From: Talinum fruticosum
Lineage: Eukaryota; Streptophyta; Magnoliopsida; Caryophyllales; Talinaceae
DNA length: 64,000 bases
Reading direction: 5' to 3'
Assembly (NCBI GenBank): GCA_021018815.1
Contig: JAITYX010000062.1
Span: 3,067,501-3,131,500, forward strand
The translations under genes were made by a program, and so were the position numbers. Shown here piece after piece: positions 61,250-64,000 of the stretch. Position 1 is the first letter of the stretch, and the number at the start of each line of letters is the position of its first letter. The notes beneath the pieces are model-generated. The model worked only from the letters and a program-made list of their open reading frames with translations, searched no databases and was not told the origin of the DNA.

Positions 61250-61680
61250 AATGTGCCCAAAAGAGTCTTCTTGAATTCTAATGCGAGTTCTCTCATCTCT
61301 AGGCCTACGCCCACAATGTACAAAGATCCGGGGTATCCGGCTCTTTTCATTACTATAAGGAGTCACATTTTTCGTAAAGCTTTGGTTGACTTAGGTGCAA
61401 GTGTGAAATTGTTACCCTTGAGTGTCTATAAGAGACTCGATTGGGGGAACTTAAGCCAATTAGGATGGTACTTCAACTAGCCGATCGTTCCACTAGGTTG
61501 CCTCAAGGGATAGTTGAGGATGTTTTAGTTGAAATTGGTGAATTTCTCTTTCCCGTTGACTTTGTGGTACTTGAAACTAAAATGGTTTCTTGTCCGAAAA
61601 ATGAGATTCCAGGTTATTCTTGGTCGTCCATTCCTTGCTACGGAAAATGCTTTGATTAATTGTAGGAATGGAAAAATGTA
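61250..61680 (+). pseudogene. Gypsy retropepsin (aspartic protease) domain
   Basis: In two frames: KDPGYPALFITI, then ALVDLGASVKLLPLSVYKRL with the D-x-GAS active-site region (61380-61430). Next come LQLADRSTRLPQGIVEDVLV (61468-61530) and PVDFVVLE. A final GRPFLAT-like stretch occurs in a third frame (61620-61650). The domain processes gag-pol in Athila-type elements. Frameshifts near 61440 and 61615 break it. Confidence 0.8.
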
Positions 61681-62318
61681 GTTGACTTTTGGCAACATGG
61701 CCATGGATGTTAATGTGCTTAACTTACAAAATCAACCCAATGGCTTTGATAATGTGGAGCACTTTACCCTTAATTGGGTACATGACTTTTATTTTGATGA
61801 GTTGGTGCATGAATTTGATGAACTTGTTTATGAGTGGACAACATGTGAGTTTGTCTTTTATAATGGAGTATGATTTTGATGCATTTTCTTGTGATGTTGA
61901 GCCTTGTGACATTGAGCCAATTTGTGCATTAGTGCATGTATCACCGCCCATGTCCCCCACCACATTAGCTCCCGATTCCAGCCCAAATGCTCCTTCATCG
62001 TTCACTCTTGAGTTAAAACCCTTACTCGAGAACCTTAAGTACACATTTCTAGGTCCTAAAGAGAGTTATCTTGTTGATGTGTACATACTTTCCCTTTACT
62101 TTGTATATATCTCATGTGTTTCGAAAAATTACAAAAATATTTTAAAGATTTTGTGGGTATATCTTGTACAAGCCCTCACGAGACCTCACTCGTCCACTTA
62201 GGCTACCAAGGAGTTTAAAGGGTTTGTTGCATGTGCTAAATGCAATTGTTACACCTAGGAAAAGGTGATTTCATCTTGTTTTACTCGAGGACGAGCAAAA
62301 TCTAAGTGTGAGAGTATT
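61681..62318 (+). pseudogene. Remnant of the protease-RT linker, deletion junction and 3' end of the gypsy interior
   Basis: The linker that normally precedes the reverse transcriptase is present up to FTLELKPLLENLKYTFLGPK (about 61996-62060). The RT-RNase H-integrase block is absent and unrelated sequence follows. Near 62277 TTTTACTCGAGGACGAGCAA begins the conserved 3' motif with the degenerate polypurine stretch AAGTGTGAGAG at about 62304-62314. Confidence 0.7.
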
Positions 62319-63480
62319 TGTTCGAGCTTATACCGAAGCAATATTAGTACTCCTAACACTAGATTTTAGCTCACGATTTTGACTAATTTAGACTTCTTAT
62401 ATATGTTTTTATGCTTCGTTAGGCAATAGGTTAAGAAACAAGAAACTCAGAGATATCAAAGATTTGAGAAGCCAAACGAAAGTTCGAGGTTTGGCCCAAG
62501 GAAGCAAAGATCAAGTCATGAAGAAAAAGGCCCGGCGAGTTCATGGCATGGTCGTGCCGTAACATGGCATGACTGGTCCGAGTAGAGCACGACTGTGCCA
62601 CAATGTGTCTTTTGTTAAACTAAGAACCAGAGGGTTGGCATGGTCCTGACCATGCCAAGTTAGATTCTCGAGCTGTATAAATACGTTGTTTCAACCCCGA
62701 AAAGGGAGTTCGTCATTTTGAGGATTTTTAGAGTTTTTCATCAATTTTTCTCTCTAAAATCTCTTGCTATTTTGAGTTTGAATCAATGCAAGTTTCAGTT
62801 TTTCTATTTCCATTTAACTCCTTTGCTAATCTCATTTAGTTTGATGGTATTTTCAAGCATTTTGATTGATGCTCTATTTTGATTCTTGCAAAATTCCAAT
62901 GCAAATCCCCCTTTTAGGTGAGAGAGAGGGCAAAAGTGAGTAAAAACTTACATTTGATTAGCTTGGAGGCTTTTCCTTACTTTTACAATCTCAAACACCA
63001 CTTTAGTTGCATTAGTGCTATTGATTTCTCTTTTTTCCCGTTTCTCTTTAGTTTTTCAATATTAGACCCATAAAATGTGTACCTTTGAATGGAAAAATCT
63101 GCTTGAGATTGAATATGAAAGTGATATTGAAAGTGTTTTGAATGGGTAACTTTTCCTAATCTCTCTCTTTTTATATTTTGCTTAGTTGTGGCTATTTAGG
63201 ATTATTGTTATTTACTTTTCTAGTTGTGTATATATAGTATTGTTATTAGTTTTTGAGTAATTGTGAAATGGGTGATATCTTGAAGAAGAAGTTTGGTTAT
63301 TGTGAGTCATGTGGGTTTTGATCATCCTTAGATAGTTTAGTTGTTGTATGTTGTTAGTTTTAGTATTATTATGCTGTTTTGGTAATTTATTTATTGAACC
63401 TTATTCAATCAAAACATTAGTAATGATTATATTTCATCCCTAAGGATGACATTTCATAAACCCTTGAACTACGACGAACA
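62319..63480 (+). repeat. 3' LTR of the gypsy element
   Basis: 1,162 bp with TGTTCG at the start and CGAACA at the end, followed by the CTTAT duplication. This is the uninterrupted LTR copy. Compared with LTR1 it shows CGAG where LTR1 has CAG (62534 against 57006) and CTCGAG where LTR1 has CTGGG (62664 against 57134). Confidence 0.92.
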
Positions 63481-63485
63481 CTTAT
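63481..63485. repeat. Target-site duplication of the gypsy element (right)
   Basis: CTTAT matches the five bases before LTR1 (56779-56783). Confidence 0.85.
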
Positions 63486-64000
63486 GCATGTATGATATAA
63501 TTGTCCACCCACTGCCATCTATGCTCTCAATACAAGCTCGATGTTGTGAGAGAAACGAAACCACAATTTTCATTATTTTCATCCTCTATCACATCCCATG
63601 CAAGAGGGAACATCTGATTATTCCCATCAAATCCTATTGCTGATAGTATTGTGCCACCAAGAAATGTTTTAAGGAAAGTTGCATCTATTCAAATGACATC
63701 CCTACATGCCTACATCATTTCAAAATCCCTGTCTTTAATGCATCAAAACACAAAAAAAAATCTTTAAAAAACAGGAATCTCTTGTGTTATTGATGGATCA
63801 GTCTTCAGAATGAAAGTGCTTCGTTGTTTGACCTCCTAAGTTCCTCTATGTACCTCCCAATTTTACAGTAATGGTCTCTTATGGAACCATACAATAGCTC
63901 GCTAACAGACTTGCTTAATCTTGTAAGGTTTCCAATTAGTGATGCATAGGGAAAAATATGACTTTACCATTGCTTGAATTTGGTTAGCTGACAAATGAGG
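63486..64000 (-). pseudogene. MULE (MuDR-type) transposase, N-terminal/central part, runs off the window
   Basis: On the minus strand the broken frames include NWKPYKIKQVC-like sequence (63900-63960), then FDALKTGILK (63725-63750) and a segment near 63600-63700 matching the KTFLGG..LSAIGIDGNNQMFPLAW block of MuDR transposases. A DENNE-like stretch follows near 63560-63580. Sequence ends at the insertion point of the gypsy element and continues on its other side at 56783. Several stops show decay. Confidence 0.75.

Larger units (their letters stand above)
56784..63480 (+). mobile_element. Athila-like Ty3/gypsy element with gag and protease only, inserted in a MULE
   Basis: LTRs at 56784-59001 (enlarged by an insertion) and 62319-63480 flank a 3.3 kb interior. 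It holds a primer binding site (59009-59026), gag (59165-61030), aspartic protease (61250-61680) and a GGACGAGCAAAATCTAAGTG motif before the 3' LTR. TGTTCG and CGAACA are the LTR2 ends. CTTAT duplications prove the borders. Reverse transcriptase, RNase H and integrase are missing. The reading breaks off near 62070, just after a KYTFLGPKES block that normally leads into the RT. It would be non-autonomous, comparable to elements described as TR-GAG. Confidence 0.9.

Noticed and set aside
1..64000. CRISPR arrays, bacterial operons, rRNA genes or organellar insertions
   Set aside because: No regularly spaced repeats, Shine-Dalgarno-led gene chains, rRNA-like or organelle-like segments were seen. 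All signals point to plant nuclear DNA.

Overview
The window is nuclear DNA from a flowering plant, almost certainly a eudicot. It has small-exon genes with GT-AG introns in AT-rich surroundings, two TRICHOME BIREFRINGENCE-LIKE (TBL) genes, a NECAP-type coat protein gene, and a gene resembling the dicot-restricted ATG8-interacting protein 3. The rest is a nested landscape of plant retrotransposons, LINEs, a MULE, a hAT element and MITEs. I see no organellar or bacterial features. The species cannot be named from the sequence.

Layout. 650-12409: a decayed LINE split by a 10.7 kb Ty1/copia element (1113-11830, minus strand, SIRE/Maximus-like, with an envelope-like region behind pol). 14637-16464: TBL gene 1. 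16465-21850: intergenic DNA holding a foldback element (18068-18840) and related short-motif arrays. 21870-25143: a second decayed LINE. 25144-32645: intergenic DNA with several MITEs and a GC-rich repeat remnant. 32646-34868: TBL gene 2, same orientation and exon structure as gene 1 but with an expanded, repeat-built stem region. 36125-37290: a third LINE remnant followed by a MITE. 37668-41011 (minus): ATI3-like gene. 43741-50260 (minus): NECAP-like gene with a microRNA-like hairpin in intron 2. 51503-52216: a hAT-type element with an 8-bp target duplication. 54206-54778: a GRF zinc-finger/coiled-coil pseudogene. 55567-64000: a MULE transposase gene (minus) cut in two by a 6.7 kb Athila-like Ty3/gypsy element (56784-63480). 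One LTR of that element carries a further 1.04 kb inverted-repeat element that has captured part of an aspartic protease gene.

Four functional host genes can be supported. The two TBL proteins are predicted Golgi O-acetyltransferases acting on wall polysaccharides and look like a dispersed tandem pair. The NECAP-like protein belongs to clathrin-coat trafficking. The ATI3-like protein is a predicted selective-autophagy adaptor. They do not form a pathway.

Two things deserve attention beyond annotation. First, the gene-capturing inverted repeat at 57630-58672 could give hairpin RNA matching its parental protease gene. Second, copies of repeats differ repeatedly at CAG/CTG sites (CAG or CAGAG against CGAG, CTG against CTCG), and the ATI3-like gene seems to be put out of frame by the same change. 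This looks more like a sequence-consensus problem at methylated CHG sites than like biology, and it affects how much decay should be read into the transposons.
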